Below, piece by piece: positions 35,040-43,264 of a DNA stretch of 64,000 nt. Below the pieces are notes generated by a model, which saw only the letters and a list, made by a program, of their open reading frames with translations, was not told the DNA's origin and did not search any database. Numbering within the stretch: position 1 is the stretch's first letter; every line of letters begins with the position of its first letter. The position numbers and the translations under genes were made by a program. This stretch comes from Pseudohalioglobus lutimaris. GTDB taxonomy: Bacteria > Pseudomonadota > Gammaproteobacteria > Pseudomonadales > Halieaceae. The DNA lies in contig NZ_PKUS01000002.1 of NCBI RefSeq assembly GCF_002866825.1, positions 124,001 through 188,000 on the forward strand. The letters run 5' to 3'.

Positions 35040-35918
35040 ATGAGCACCCCATCAAAATGGCCTCTCCCACAGGCCGGCATCCGCTTTATCACGCCGGCTT
35101 TCATGATCGAGAAACTGGCGCGCCATCCGCTCACCAAGGACTGCTACCCCACAGCCATGGGCTACTATCCCCGCGCCAGCGGCCACCGCATGCTACGCGA
35201 ACGCCACGACGACAACCTGCTGTTATATTGCACCGAAGGCAGAGGCCAGCTTGCCGCCGGAGGCTGGTCCGGGAATGTGGGCCCCGGCCAGATCATGCTG
35301 TTGCCGCAGGGGCTCACACATGCTTATGAAGCCGATCCTGGCGACCCCTGGTCGCTTCACTGGATACATTTCCAGGGGGCCAGCACCCGGGTGCTGATGC
35401 AATACCTCGGCTACCGGGAAGACCGCATCGTCACCGACGCCGGGGTATCCCCTGTGCTCATCGGCGCCTTTACCAGTTTGCTGGAGGTGCGCCGCACCGG
35501 TTACTCGACACGGGCTTTCATAAACGCGGCCAATCACCTGCGCCACCTGATCACCCAGATGACCATGGAAATCAGCGCCCATGCAGGGCGCCTGCAGTCG
35601 GGTTTTGGGCTGGACCAGGTGCAGGCGTACATGCTGGAGCACATCGACCAGACGGTTACGCTGGAAAGCCTTGCGGGCGTGGCCAACATGTCCAAGTACC
35701 ACTTTTCCAACCGCTACAGGGAGCTCACCGGCTACTCCCCGATCAAGCACTTTCTCAACATGAAGATGGAACACGCCTGCCGGCTATTGGACTCCACCGA
35801 CCTGGGCGTGGGGGAAATTGCCCGCCGCGTGGGTTACGAGGATCCGCTGTACTTCTCCCGCCTGTTTCGAAAAACCCTTGGCCGTTCACCCCGTGACTAC
35901 CGTGCGTCCATGCGCTAA
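35040..35918 (+). CDS. AraC-family regulator of the valine-type operon
   Basis: 292 residues. The N-terminal cupin-like sensing domain contains YPRASGHRMLRERHDDNLLLYCTEGRG and LLPQGLTHAYEADPGDPWSLHWIHFQG. The C-terminal double helix-turn-helix has ESLAGVANMSKYHFSNRYRELTGYSPIKHFLNMKMEHACRLL and GEIARRVGYEDPLYFSRLFRKTLGRSPRDYR. It is divergent from the isobutyryl-CoA operon, as MmsR is from mms genes, and is its likely activator. Its start has no clear ribosome site; direct repeats lie immediately upstream. Confidence 0.9.
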   Translation: MSTPSKWPLPQAGIRFITPAFMIEKLARHPLTKDCYPTAMGYYPRASGHRMLRERHDDNLLLYCTEGRGQLAAGGWSGNVGPGQIMLLPQGLTHAYEADPGDPWSLHWIHFQGASTRVLMQYLGYREDRIVTDAGVSPVLIGAFTSLLEVRRTGYSTRAFINAANHLRHLITQMTMEISAHAGRLQSGFGLDQVQAYMLEHIDQTVTLESLAGVANMSKYHFSNRYRELTGYSPIKHFLNMKMEHACRLLDSTDLGVGEIARRVGYEDPLYFSRLFRKTLGRSPRDYRASMR

Positions 35919-35996
35919 TGGGCTTGAACGGCAGCGCATGGCCGAAAAATCGTGCACAATACTGACCTGCCCAGCAGCCAAGCAATGGAGACCCAC

Positions 35997-36698
35997 ATGA
36001 AAAACTTCTGCAAAACACTGTTCTTTACCGCTATAGCCGCCATCGGACTGGCTGGCAACAGCGCCCTGGCCGACGGCCCCAAAATCACCTGGGACCTGGA
36101 CGACGCCCTGAAGCAGGTTGACCGCCAGGCGGATGACTTCCAGACCGTGATGGCGCGAGTTGAAGTCGTGCGCCGCGATCTGGGCGGCAGCGAACTGAGC
36201 CGGGAACGCGGCACGCTGTTCATAGACAGGAAAGGCAGGATCCGCCTGGATGCGGATGCACCCGAGCAGCGCACCTACCTGGTAGAAAAGAGCACGCTGT
36301 ACATTCACTATCCCGCGCAAAAACGCGTGGAGGTGTATTCGCTCTCCAGGCATAAGGATCGTATGGAGCCCTTCATGCGCCTTGGCTTCACTGACAGCGG
36401 CAAGGACCTGAAGGACGACTACCTGCTGACCTCACTGGGAGAGCGCGATATCGGTGAGAGCCGTTCACTGGGCCTGGAGCTGACACCGGAGAAAGAGAAG
36501 CAACGGGCAGTGATGGGCAAAGCGCAGCTATGGATAGACCAGGCTTCCTGGATGCCCGCACAGCAGGTCTTAACCGCCAGTTCAAAGGGCGAGGAAATCA
36601 CCCTCACCTACACTTTCGTGGCGCGCAACCTTGAACTTAACCCCGACCTGTTCAGCAGTAAATGGCCACGGGGCACAGACAAGCAAAAAATGAAATAG
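35997..36698 (+). CDS. LolA-like outer-membrane lipoprotein-sorting family protein
   Basis: 233 residues with a Sec signal peptide (KTLFFTAIAAIGLAGNSALA). The mature part is a LolA/LppX-like half-barrel: VEVVRRDLGGSELSRERGTLFIDRKGRIRL, STLYIHYPAQKRVEVYSL, and a late AQLWIDQASWMPAQQVLTASS. It should bind acyl chains or lipoproteins in the periplasm. It is not the canonical lolA position, so it may serve a specific lipid. The ATG at 35997 follows GGAG; an upstream frame of 15 residues is rejected. The thioredoxin gene converges from 3 bp away. Confidence 0.8.
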   Translation: MKNFCKTLFFTAIAAIGLAGNSALADGPKITWDLDDALKQVDRQADDFQTVMARVEVVRRDLGGSELSRERGTLFIDRKGRIRLDADAPEQRTYLVEKSTLYIHYPAQKRVEVYSLSRHKDRMEPFMRLGFTDSGKDLKDDYLLTSLGERDIGESRSLGLELTPEKEKQRAVMGKAQLWIDQASWMPAQQVLTASSKGEEITLTYTFVARNLELNPDLFSSKWPRGTDKQKMK

Positions 36699-36701
36699 TG
36701 T

Positions 36702-38300
36702 TCAGGCCTGCGCCGGAGCCGACACCAGGAAACTGGCACAGGCCTCTGGCGCAACGCCCTGCAGCCCCGTGCAGAAGTGGTCCATCTGCTGCCGCAAGCT
36801 ACTGATCACCTGTTGACGCGATGCATCGGCTGGCTGCTCTTGGGCCCAGGCCAGAAGCAAGTTGCTCATACGTTCCACGCCGCGCGCGGTGCGCTGGTGC
36901 AGTCCGTCAGCCTGCTCAGCCAGCTCAGTCAACAATGCCTGCCCAGTAGCACCAATAGTCGCCACCGCATCAGGACTGAACCGGACCTGGGCCTGCAGAT
37001 AGTTCACACCCCATTGCTGGCGGGTCGCCGGCCCCTTCGCACCTTCCCAGGCCTGACGATACCAGGCTAACGCGGCCTCGCCATTACCCTCCTCTGCCTC
37101 CAGGTATCCCAGGTCCGCCATGAAATAGTAGGGCTGCTTGGAGACTTTCACGCCATCTTCCAATGCCGCCCTGGCTTCTGCCTGCAGGCCAGCGCCGTAA
37201 TAAATCTGCCAGATGCCATTGATTCCTGCGTGCACCTGATAAGGGCTGAATTGCTCGCGCAGGGAACGCAGTTGCTCTCGCAACCAGGTCTCCCGCTCGG
37301 CGGATAACGGCTGATCCTCTCCCGCCAGCGCACGCTGCACGTCCAGCCAGCCCTGCAAAGCATCAACGCGCAGCAGTACATCAGCCTCCGGGTCGTTGAT
37401 CACTGACAGTTGCAGGGCATGGAGGAGCCCTGCGAGCCGCTGCCTGTCATCCCCCTCCGCCAGGGTCTGCACCATCTCTCCCGCGCTGAACAGGAAGCTG
37501 CCCCGGTTCTGCGCGGCGAGCGTGTCGTCATCAAGGATGTGCTCTACCACGGCCAACTGGGCCGGCGCGAACCGGGAATCCCGTGTCTCGCCCTGAACCC
37601 AGGCCTCTACAGCCAGCATCTGCAGCAGGCTTTTTTCAACCACGAGCCTGTCCGGGCAGGCCGCCGCCAACTGTGGCGCTACCACTGCCAGGGACTGCTC
37701 TCCCAGTGCGTGGCCACGGTCTTGACTCCAGGAGTAATAAGCCAGTAATTTCCAGTCCGCGTCCTGCAGGGGCTTACCCGCAAGAACGTCGTCGAGCAAC
37801 GCTGCGACCGGGCGAATGGCGTTGAGCGCCAGATCCAGCACACCCACATACTGTTCGATATTCATACCCCCGGGAATGCGCGTGACTTCCTCTCCATCGG
37901 CAGCAAAAATAATAACGGTGGGGTAGCCCATCACCGAAAATTTTTCTCCGTACTTCTGTGCCCTGTCGCTGTCTCCGTCCAGATACACATTGATAAACTG
38001 CCGCGATTGGCGAACAAACTCGGGGCGCTTGAATATCGTCGCCCTGAGCTCGTGACAGGGCGGACACCACTGTGCTCCCCAGTAAAGAAACACCGGCTTT
38101 TTCTCACGCGCGGCATTCTCAAACGCCGACTCCACGCTACCTGCATACCAATCAATCGCCATTGGCTGCGCGGCATCGGGCGCTTCGGATTCGGCTATGG
38201 CGCCTGACCCAGTGGACTGGTCGACCGACCGCTCACTGCAGGCGACAAGCGACAGCGAAGCAATGAAAAAGAAGGACAAGGCAAGGACTGGTGGTCTCAT
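36702..38300 (-). CDS. Thioredoxin-domain lipoprotein with long helical C-terminus
   Basis: 532 residues. A lipoprotein signal ends LSLVAC. At about residues 65-140 is a DsbD-gamma-like thioredoxin domain with active site WCPPC, FINVYLDGDSD and MGYPTVIIFAADGEE. The remaining 370 or so residues are predicted alpha-helical repeats (many Ala, Gln, Leu, and an EAEEGNGEAALAWYRQAWEGA segment that looks TPR-like). It probably handles disulfides or thiols at the envelope. The thioredoxin half is recognisable; the long C-terminal half I do not recognise. Confidence 0.8.
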   Translation of the reverse strand: MRPPVLALSFFFIASLSLVACSERSVDQSTGSGAIAESEAPDAAQPMAIDWYAGSVESAFENAAREKKPVFLYWGAQWCPPCHELRATIFKRPEFVRQSRQFINVYLDGDSDRAQKYGEKFSVMGYPTVIIFAADGEEVTRIPGGMNIEQYVGVLDLALNAIRPVAALLDDVLAGKPLQDADWKLLAYYSWSQDRGHALGEQSLAVVAPQLAAACPDRLVVEKSLLQMLAVEAWVQGETRDSRFAPAQLAVVEHILDDDTLAAQNRGSFLFSAGEMVQTLAEGDDRQRLAGLLHALQLSVINDPEADVLLRVDALQGWLDVQRALAGEDQPLSAERETWLREQLRSLREQFSPYQVHAGINGIWQIYYGAGLQAEARAALEDGVKVSKQPYYFMADLGYLEAEEGNGEAALAWYRQAWEGAKGPATRQQWGVNYLQAQVRFSPDAVATIGATGQALLTELAEQADGLHQRTARGVERMSNLLLAWAQEQPADASRQQVISSLRQQMDHFCTGLQGVAPEACASFLVSAPAQA

Positions 38301-38523
38301 TTGTACTTTTCCCTGGAGAGGCGCAATGCAGGCGAGCGCTCATCTTAAAGTGAATCGCCGGAAAGCTGTAGGGGCGACGCGGGACTATACCGCTGCCGTC
38401 ACCCCCTGAGCCAGTGGCATTCTTCCTGCCAGCGCCAACTGGCCCAGGACCCGGTGTTGCCAAGAGATCACCGCGCCGAGTATGCTTCGTCGACCCCCTG
38501 AAAAAACTATAAACAGGAAGCAG

Positions 38524-39993
38524 ATGAATACCAGATTATTATGCGCCATGACCCTGGCCCCGCTGACTCTGATCGCATGCAGCGACAGCAGCGATCGCCC
38601 CTCCACACCGCCCGCTGTAGCCTGCAGCGGAACCGCGGTTACCCCCGAGCGACTGTTCCTGCAACAAGTGGGCAGTGACCGGGCCATTATCAAGTGGCGG
38701 GGCAACACCGATGGCGGCGCCGAGGCTGATGCAGTCTGTTTCGGCACCGAGATGGACTTCCTGGATGAAGACAGCCTGACCGCCGCCGAAGTGACGGCGA
38801 CGGGTCACAGCGAGGCGCTGTTGCAGGGGCTGACCCCGGATACCACTTATTACTATTCCGTAGGCGGCGCCGGTTCGGCGCAGGCGCAACACAGTTTTCG
38901 CACCGCACCCGAAGCAGGGCAGCTTCCCGCGGACGGCAACATTCGCCTGTGGATCGTCGGCGACTCCGGTGTCAACAGCCAGGAGAACGAGTACCAGGGC
39001 GGTGCTGACCTGGTACGCGATGGTTACCTGGCCTGGGTGAATGAAAATGGCGGCGAGCCCGCCGACCTGTTCCTGATGCTGGGCGATAACGCCTATCCGG
39101 AGGGCACAGACGTCCAGCACCAGATAGCTGTCTTCGACACCTATCCGGACATTCTCAGCTCCACCGGCCTTTGGCCAACTATCGGCAACCATGAAATGGG
39201 CTTCTTCGGCGCATCAACCAGCTCTGATCCTGACAGTTTCTCGGCCCCCCAGGGTGGTGAGCCCGACCCCGCGCCGGACAGCCCGATGCCCTACCTGAAC
39301 ATCCACACCCTACCCACCAACGGTGAGGCCGGCGGCGTTGGTAGCGGCACGGAACAGTACTACAGCTTTGACTACGGCAGCGTGCACGTGGTCAGTCTGG
39401 ACTCCCAGCTGGCCGTGCGCGACCCCGCCAGCCGTGAAGCAATGCTGCAATGGGTAACCGACGACCTGGCAGCCAACACTAGCGACTGGACAGTGGTCAT
39501 CTTCCACCATCCGCCCTACACCAAGGGCAGCCATGACTCCGACAAGATACTGGGCGGAATAGACCAGCCTATCTTCGATATGCGCGAACAATTCACACCG
39601 GTATTCGACGAGTATGGTGTGGACCTGGTGTATAGCGGTCACAGCCATATTTACGAACGGTCTTTCTATATCGGTGGACACACGGGCCTTGCCGCAACCT
39701 TCGACCCCGCGACCAATGCCGAACTCAACGATGCCGGCCAGCCGGCCAGCGGCCAGGGGGACGAGGAATACACCCAGGTCACTCGTAATGGCACCGACGA
39801 CAAAGTTGTCTACACCGTTGCCGGCAACGGCGGCAAGGCGACCGATGTCGCCGACAGCTTCCCCCACCCGGCGCACTTCTTCGGTGGCCTGGTAATCGGC
39901 TCGGTAGTCGTCGATGCCGCCGAGAGCAGCCTGACCGCGCGCTTTATCGACGACAATGGCGAGGTGCTGGATTCCTTCACCATCAACCGCTGA
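38524..39993 (+). CDS. Purple acid phosphatase-like metallophosphoesterase lipoprotein
   Basis: 489 residues. Lipobox LIAC is followed by SDSSDRPSTPP. An N-terminal fibronectin-III-like domain (about 30-145) with LTPDTTYYYSVGG precedes the phosphoesterase. Metal ligands are seen in IVGDSG, MLGDNAYPEG, TIGNHEMG, VIFHHPPY and YSGHSHIYERS, the full purple-acid-phosphatase-type set. It should hydrolyse phosphomonoesters at the envelope or cell surface. The start follows AGGAAGCAG. It is the first of two coupled genes; the TPR gene begins 3 bp after its stop. Confidence 0.9.
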   Translation: MNTRLLCAMTLAPLTLIACSDSSDRPSTPPAVACSGTAVTPERLFLQQVGSDRAIIKWRGNTDGGAEADAVCFGTEMDFLDEDSLTAAEVTATGHSEALLQGLTPDTTYYYSVGGAGSAQAQHSFRTAPEAGQLPADGNIRLWIVGDSGVNSQENEYQGGADLVRDGYLAWVNENGGEPADLFLMLGDNAYPEGTDVQHQIAVFDTYPDILSSTGLWPTIGNHEMGFFGASTSSDPDSFSAPQGGEPDPAPDSPMPYLNIHTLPTNGEAGGVGSGTEQYYSFDYGSVHVVSLDSQLAVRDPASREAMLQWVTDDLAANTSDWTVVIFHHPPYTKGSHDSDKILGGIDQPIFDMREQFTPVFDEYGVDLVYSGHSHIYERSFYIGGHTGLAATFDPATNAELNDAGQPASGQGDEEYTQVTRNGTDDKVVYTVAGNGGKATDVADSFPHPAHFFGGLVIGSVVVDAAESSLTARFIDDNGEVLDSFTINR

Positions 39994-39996
39994 ACA

Positions 39997-40893
39997 GTGT
40001 TTTGCAGTTCACAGGCGCACTCAATATGGGGGCGCCTGCCCCCGCTACCGTACCCGCAGTCCCGCGCCAGGCTAATACTTCACACGTTTTCCCTGGTGCT
40101 GGCACTCGCCACAGCAACTGTCACAGCAGGCCCGGCGGCGGGCTCGCGGGTGGACATTCTTAGCGCTGAAATAAACAGCAACCCGGAGGAGCAGCAACTC
40201 TACCTGCGGCGCGCTCTCGCCTGGGCGGACAGTGGTCAAAACGACAAGGCCATGGCCGACGTCAATCATGCTGAGCAACTGGGCGACCCATTACAGGCTA
40301 CCCTGGTGCGCGGTATCCTGTGGTTTCGACAAGACCAGCTGGAACCGGCCAGAACCTGCTTTGACGCCTTTCTCGACCGCTACCCTGACCATCCGGGAGC
40401 ACTGGGCTACCGTGCGCGGCTGCTCAGAAGTTCTGGCGACAACGCCGGCGCGCTCGCCGACTATCAGCAACTGATAGCGCTGCAACCGGCGCAGGACCCA
40501 GGCATCTACCTTGCCACGGCCCAATTACTGGCAGCGGAACCAGACCTGCAGATACCCGAGGCGCTGGCATTGCTGGACCGACGCATCACCGAAGTCGGCG
40601 CCATCCCCCAGCTGCAACGCTACGCAATCCGCCTGGAAAAACAGCGGGGTAATTACTCCGCTGCGCTGCGTCGCCTATCGACCCTGGATGACAGCATACG
40701 CGCAACGCCACAGTGGCACGTGGAGACAGCAGAGCTGCTGTTGTTGAGCGGCCACCCGGCGCAGGCGCAGTCCCACCTTCTCGTCGCCACGGAACAACTG
40801 CAGAACCTGCGCCCCACACCGGCGAGAGCGGTCACCCGGGAAAAAGCCGCTACCCTGCTGGAACAGGCCAATAATCTGCCGATACAAAAGTAA
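39997..40893 (+). CDS. Secreted TPR-repeat protein
   Basis: Up to 298 residues, with several tetratricopeptide-like helices (LYLRRALAWADSGQNDKAMADVNHAEQLGD; ARTCFDAFLDRYPDHPGALGYRARLLRSSGD). A hydrophobic segment LHTFSLVLALATATVTAGPAAG works as a signal peptide, so it should be periplasmic. I give the GTG at 39997, three bases after the phosphatase stop; a start nearer the signal peptide is possible. The coupling suggests that it helps the phosphatase or its substrate uptake, which is an inference. Confidence 0.7.
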   Translation: MFCSSQAHSIWGRLPPLPYPQSRARLILHTFSLVLALATATVTAGPAAGSRVDILSAEINSNPEEQQLYLRRALAWADSGQNDKAMADVNHAEQLGDPLQATLVRGILWFRQDQLEPARTCFDAFLDRYPDHPGALGYRARLLRSSGDNAGALADYQQLIALQPAQDPGIYLATAQLLAAEPDLQIPEALALLDRRITEVGAIPQLQRYAIRLEKQRGNYSAALRRLSTLDDSIRATPQWHVETAELLLLSGHPAQAQSHLLVATEQLQNLRPTPARAVTREKAATLLEQANNLPIQK

Positions 40894-40968
40894 GGCGGTG
40901 GGTGCAGGCTGCCCCGGGCCGAAGTGAAATGCGGCCATCGTCGCGGCAAAGGACGACTAGAAAAAAGA

Positions 40969-41045
40969 GGCCATGTCGGGCAGGGAAGCCCACCTGAAAG
41001 CGTGTGCTTTTGGACCGAAGTCAGGCTTCCCTGCCCGATGTGGCC
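40969..41045. repeat. Long imperfect hairpin
   Basis: Arms of 22 bp (40969-40990 and 41024-41045) pair with only two non-Watson-Crick positions, both G-T type. The arms share the segment CGGGCAGGGAAGCC. The middle holds TGA/TCA that extends the stem after a four-base bulge, then about 23 nt of loop. On the minus strand it is followed by CTCTTTTTTC, so it could work as a terminator in that direction. It lies 55 bp from the second inverted-repeat element and does not share its sequence. Confidence 0.75.
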
Positions 41046-41099
41046 GTCTGGCAAACATAGATACTTAGCACTGAACGCGATGATAGGAAGCAAAAAAAA

Positions 41100-41291
41100 G
41101 GTTCATCGCAGATTAGCGGGGTTGCTTAGTTGATAGACACTTTCCAGCTGAGCGGCCACGAATGGGGTAAGCTTTCCAAGGGCGTGGACGTTTGTTTTCA
41201 ACCGAGGAAGGCTTACCCCATTCGTGGTGTCCGCTTTGTTTGAATGCCTCATCGTTTGTATGCCTCATTTTCCGCTAATCTGCGAAGAGCC
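41100..41291. mobile_element. MITE-like inverted-repeat element, copy 2
   Basis: A 192-bp copy of the element at 5413-5607, with a 3-bp deletion and a few substitutions. The ends are GGTTCATCGCAGATTAGCGG (left) and the inverse of GGCTCTTCGCAGATTAGCGG (right). The internal hairpin is 22 bp (41156-41177 with 41206-41227), with one G-T type position. It is flanked by A-runs (41092-41099 and 41292-41298), consistent with a 7-8 bp duplication. The right flank is part of the isocitrate lyase terminator. No coding capacity. Compared with copy 1 the outer eight bases are exchanged between ends while the interior reads in the same direction. Confidence 0.85.
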
Positions 41292-41294
41292 AAA

Positions 41295-41321
41295 AAAAGG
41301 GCGGGATATACCCGCCCTTTT
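41295..41321 (-). terminator. Rho-independent terminator of isocitrate lyase
   Basis: The stem GGGCGGG/CCCGCCC has a five-base loop ATATA and is flanked by A-runs and T-runs, so it can act in both directions. On the minus strand the T-run (41298-41292) leads straight into the inverted-repeat element. Confidence 0.9.
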
Positions 41322-41338
41322 CTCTACACCGACTGAAC

Positions 41339-42934
41339 TCAGCCAAACTGGTTCATGGTGTTGTCTTTACCACCGGCCTTCAGCGCGGCTTCACCGGCGA
41401 AGTATTCCTTGTGGTCGTCGCCCATGTCAGAACCTGCCATGTTCTGGTGCTTGACGCAGGCAATACCCTGACGGATTTCCTTGCGCTGTACACCTTCGAC
41501 ATAACCCAGCATACCGGCATCACCGAAGTACTCCTTGGCAAGGTTGTCAGTCGACAGAGCCGCAGTGTGGTATGTAGGCAGGGTAATCAGGTGGTGGAAG
41601 ATACCTGCTTCGCGAGCCGAGTCCGCCTGGAAGGTACGGATACGGTTGTCAGCCTCTACCGCCAGATCGGAAGCGTCGTAGTCAACGCTCATCAGGTTGT
41701 CACGGTCGTAGGCAGAAACGTCCTTGCCCTCTTCACTCCAGGCATCAAATACCTGCTGGCGGAAATTCAGTGTCCAGTTGAACGACGGGCTGTTGTTGTA
41801 CACCAGCTTGGCATTGGGCACGACTTCACGGATACGATTTACCATGCCACCGATCTGGCCGATATGCGGCTTCTCGGTTTCAATCCATAACAGATCGGCA
41901 CCGTTCTGCAGGGAAGTGATGCTATCCAGTACGCAGCGGTCTTCACCGGTACCTTTGCGGAACTGGTAAAGGTTGGAGGGCAGGCGCTTGGGGCGCACAA
42001 GCTTGCCGTGATGATTGATGATCACGTCGCCGTGATTCATGTCACCCGGCTCCAGCTCTTCAACATCGAGGAAGCTGTTGTACTGGTCGCCCAGGTCGCC
42101 CGCTTCGTGGGTTACAGCGATCTGCTTGGTCAGGCCGGCGCCCAACGAGTCAGTACGGGCGACGATGATACCGTTATCCACGCCAAGTTCCAGGAAGGCA
42201 TAACGAACGGCGCGAATCTTGGCCAGGAAGTCTTCGTGGGGGACCGTTACTTTACCGTCCTGGTGGCCACACTGCTTCTCATCGGACACCTGGTTCTCAA
42301 GCTGGATGGCGCAGGCACCGGCTTCGATCATCTTTTTGGCCAGCAGGTAGGTCGCTTCCGCGTTACCAAAACCAGCATCGATGTCGGCGATAATAGGTAC
42401 CACGTGGGTCTGGAAGTTATCAATCTGCTTCTGGGCGTCCTGTGCCTTGACCTCGTCGCCGGCTTCCCGAGCATCATCCAGAGCGCGGAACAGACCGCCG
42501 AGTTCGCGCGCGTCAGCCTGGCGCAGGAAGGTATACAGCTCTTCGATCAGGTTGGGTACTGACGTTTTCTCGTGCATGGACTGGTCGGGTAACGGACCAA
42601 ACTCGGAACGCAGTGCCGCGATCATCCAGCCGGACAGATACAGGTACTTCTTTTTGGTGTCGCCGAAGTGCTTCTTGATGGCGATCAGCTTCTGCTGGCC
42701 AATGAAGCCGTGCCAACAACCCAGGGACTGCGTGTACTGACTGGGGTCGGCATCGTATTCGTCCATGTCCTGGCGCATGATATCAGCAGTGTAACGGGCG
42801 ACATCCAGGCCGGTTTTGAAGCGGTTCTGCAGACGCATGCGAGCGGCGTATTCGGGGCTGATAGCATCCCAAGCGCTGCCATTTGTGTCGCGCAGTTGGG
42901 CGATATCGGAGATGTCATTCTGGTATGTGGACAT
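41339..42934 (-). CDS. aceA: Isocitrate lyase (531-residue type)
   Basis: 531 residues, the larger isocitrate lyase form found in Pseudomonas and relatives. Markers are SLGCWHGFIGQQKL, PIIADIDAGFGNAEATYLLAKKMIEAGACAIQLENQVSDEKQCGH with the catalytic Cys, VARTDSLGAG, and the active-site LVYNNSPSFNW. It cleaves isocitrate to glyoxylate and succinate, the first glyoxylate-shunt step needed for growth on acetate and fatty acids. It is preceded by AGAGGTAGGATC and is single in its unit. Malate synthase is not in the window. Confidence 0.96.
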   Translation of the reverse strand: MSTYQNDISDIAQLRDTNGSAWDAISPEYAARMRLQNRFKTGLDVARYTADIMRQDMDEYDADPSQYTQSLGCWHGFIGQQKLIAIKKHFGDTKKKYLYLSGWMIAALRSEFGPLPDQSMHEKTSVPNLIEELYTFLRQADARELGGLFRALDDAREAGDEVKAQDAQKQIDNFQTHVVPIIADIDAGFGNAEATYLLAKKMIEAGACAIQLENQVSDEKQCGHQDGKVTVPHEDFLAKIRAVRYAFLELGVDNGIIVARTDSLGAGLTKQIAVTHEAGDLGDQYNSFLDVEELEPGDMNHGDVIINHHGKLVRPKRLPSNLYQFRKGTGEDRCVLDSITSLQNGADLLWIETEKPHIGQIGGMVNRIREVVPNAKLVYNNSPSFNWTLNFRQQVFDAWSEEGKDVSAYDRDNLMSVDYDASDLAVEADNRIRTFQADSAREAGIFHHLITLPTYHTAALSTDNLAKEYFGDAGMLGYVEGVQRKEIRQGIACVKHQNMAGSDMGDDHKEYFAGEAALKAGGKDNTMNQFG

Positions 42935-43264
42935 GATCCTACCTCTGATTGTGTGGGGACTAGAAATTGGCGGGCGACACAGTGTCAGCCAGTCAGTGAG
43001 GGGATATTAGTCCCGGCAGCACCATAAATGAAATAAATGGTAACGATTTTTGGTATTCACCAACGAAATAGAGTGGCGTTCCGGGAAAGCCCGGGGCAAG
43101 CGGTACAAGAGCTGCCGCCCGATCTGCTCAATCCCGGGATGGTAGGAAGGAGATGAGACCCCGAAGCCGGGTGATTAAAGACCCTGCCCCGGGTGGATCA
43201 TCCGAGGCAGGGCCGCTTTGGTAAGGGTCAGCGAGTCAGACCCGCCAGGCCGAAACTGAGCGCT
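42935..43264. other. Intergenic region between isocitrate lyase and acyl-CoA synthetase
   Basis: 330 bp. It holds the isocitrate lyase promoter region on the minus strand and a hairpin at 43182-43212 (CCCTGCC/GGCAGGG, with an inner GGAT/ATCC stem) just downstream of the acyl-CoA synthetase. The hairpin lacks a strong T-run, so termination is uncertain. No gene was seen. Confidence 0.5.

Noticed and set aside
41411-41890. Plus-strand open frame antisense to isocitrate lyase
   Set aside because: No recognisable domain; explained by codon bias of aceA on the opposite strand.
43182-43212. Hairpin after the acyl-CoA synthetase as a terminator
   Set aside because: Stem is real but no T-run follows on either strand, so it is only mentioned within the intergenic entry.
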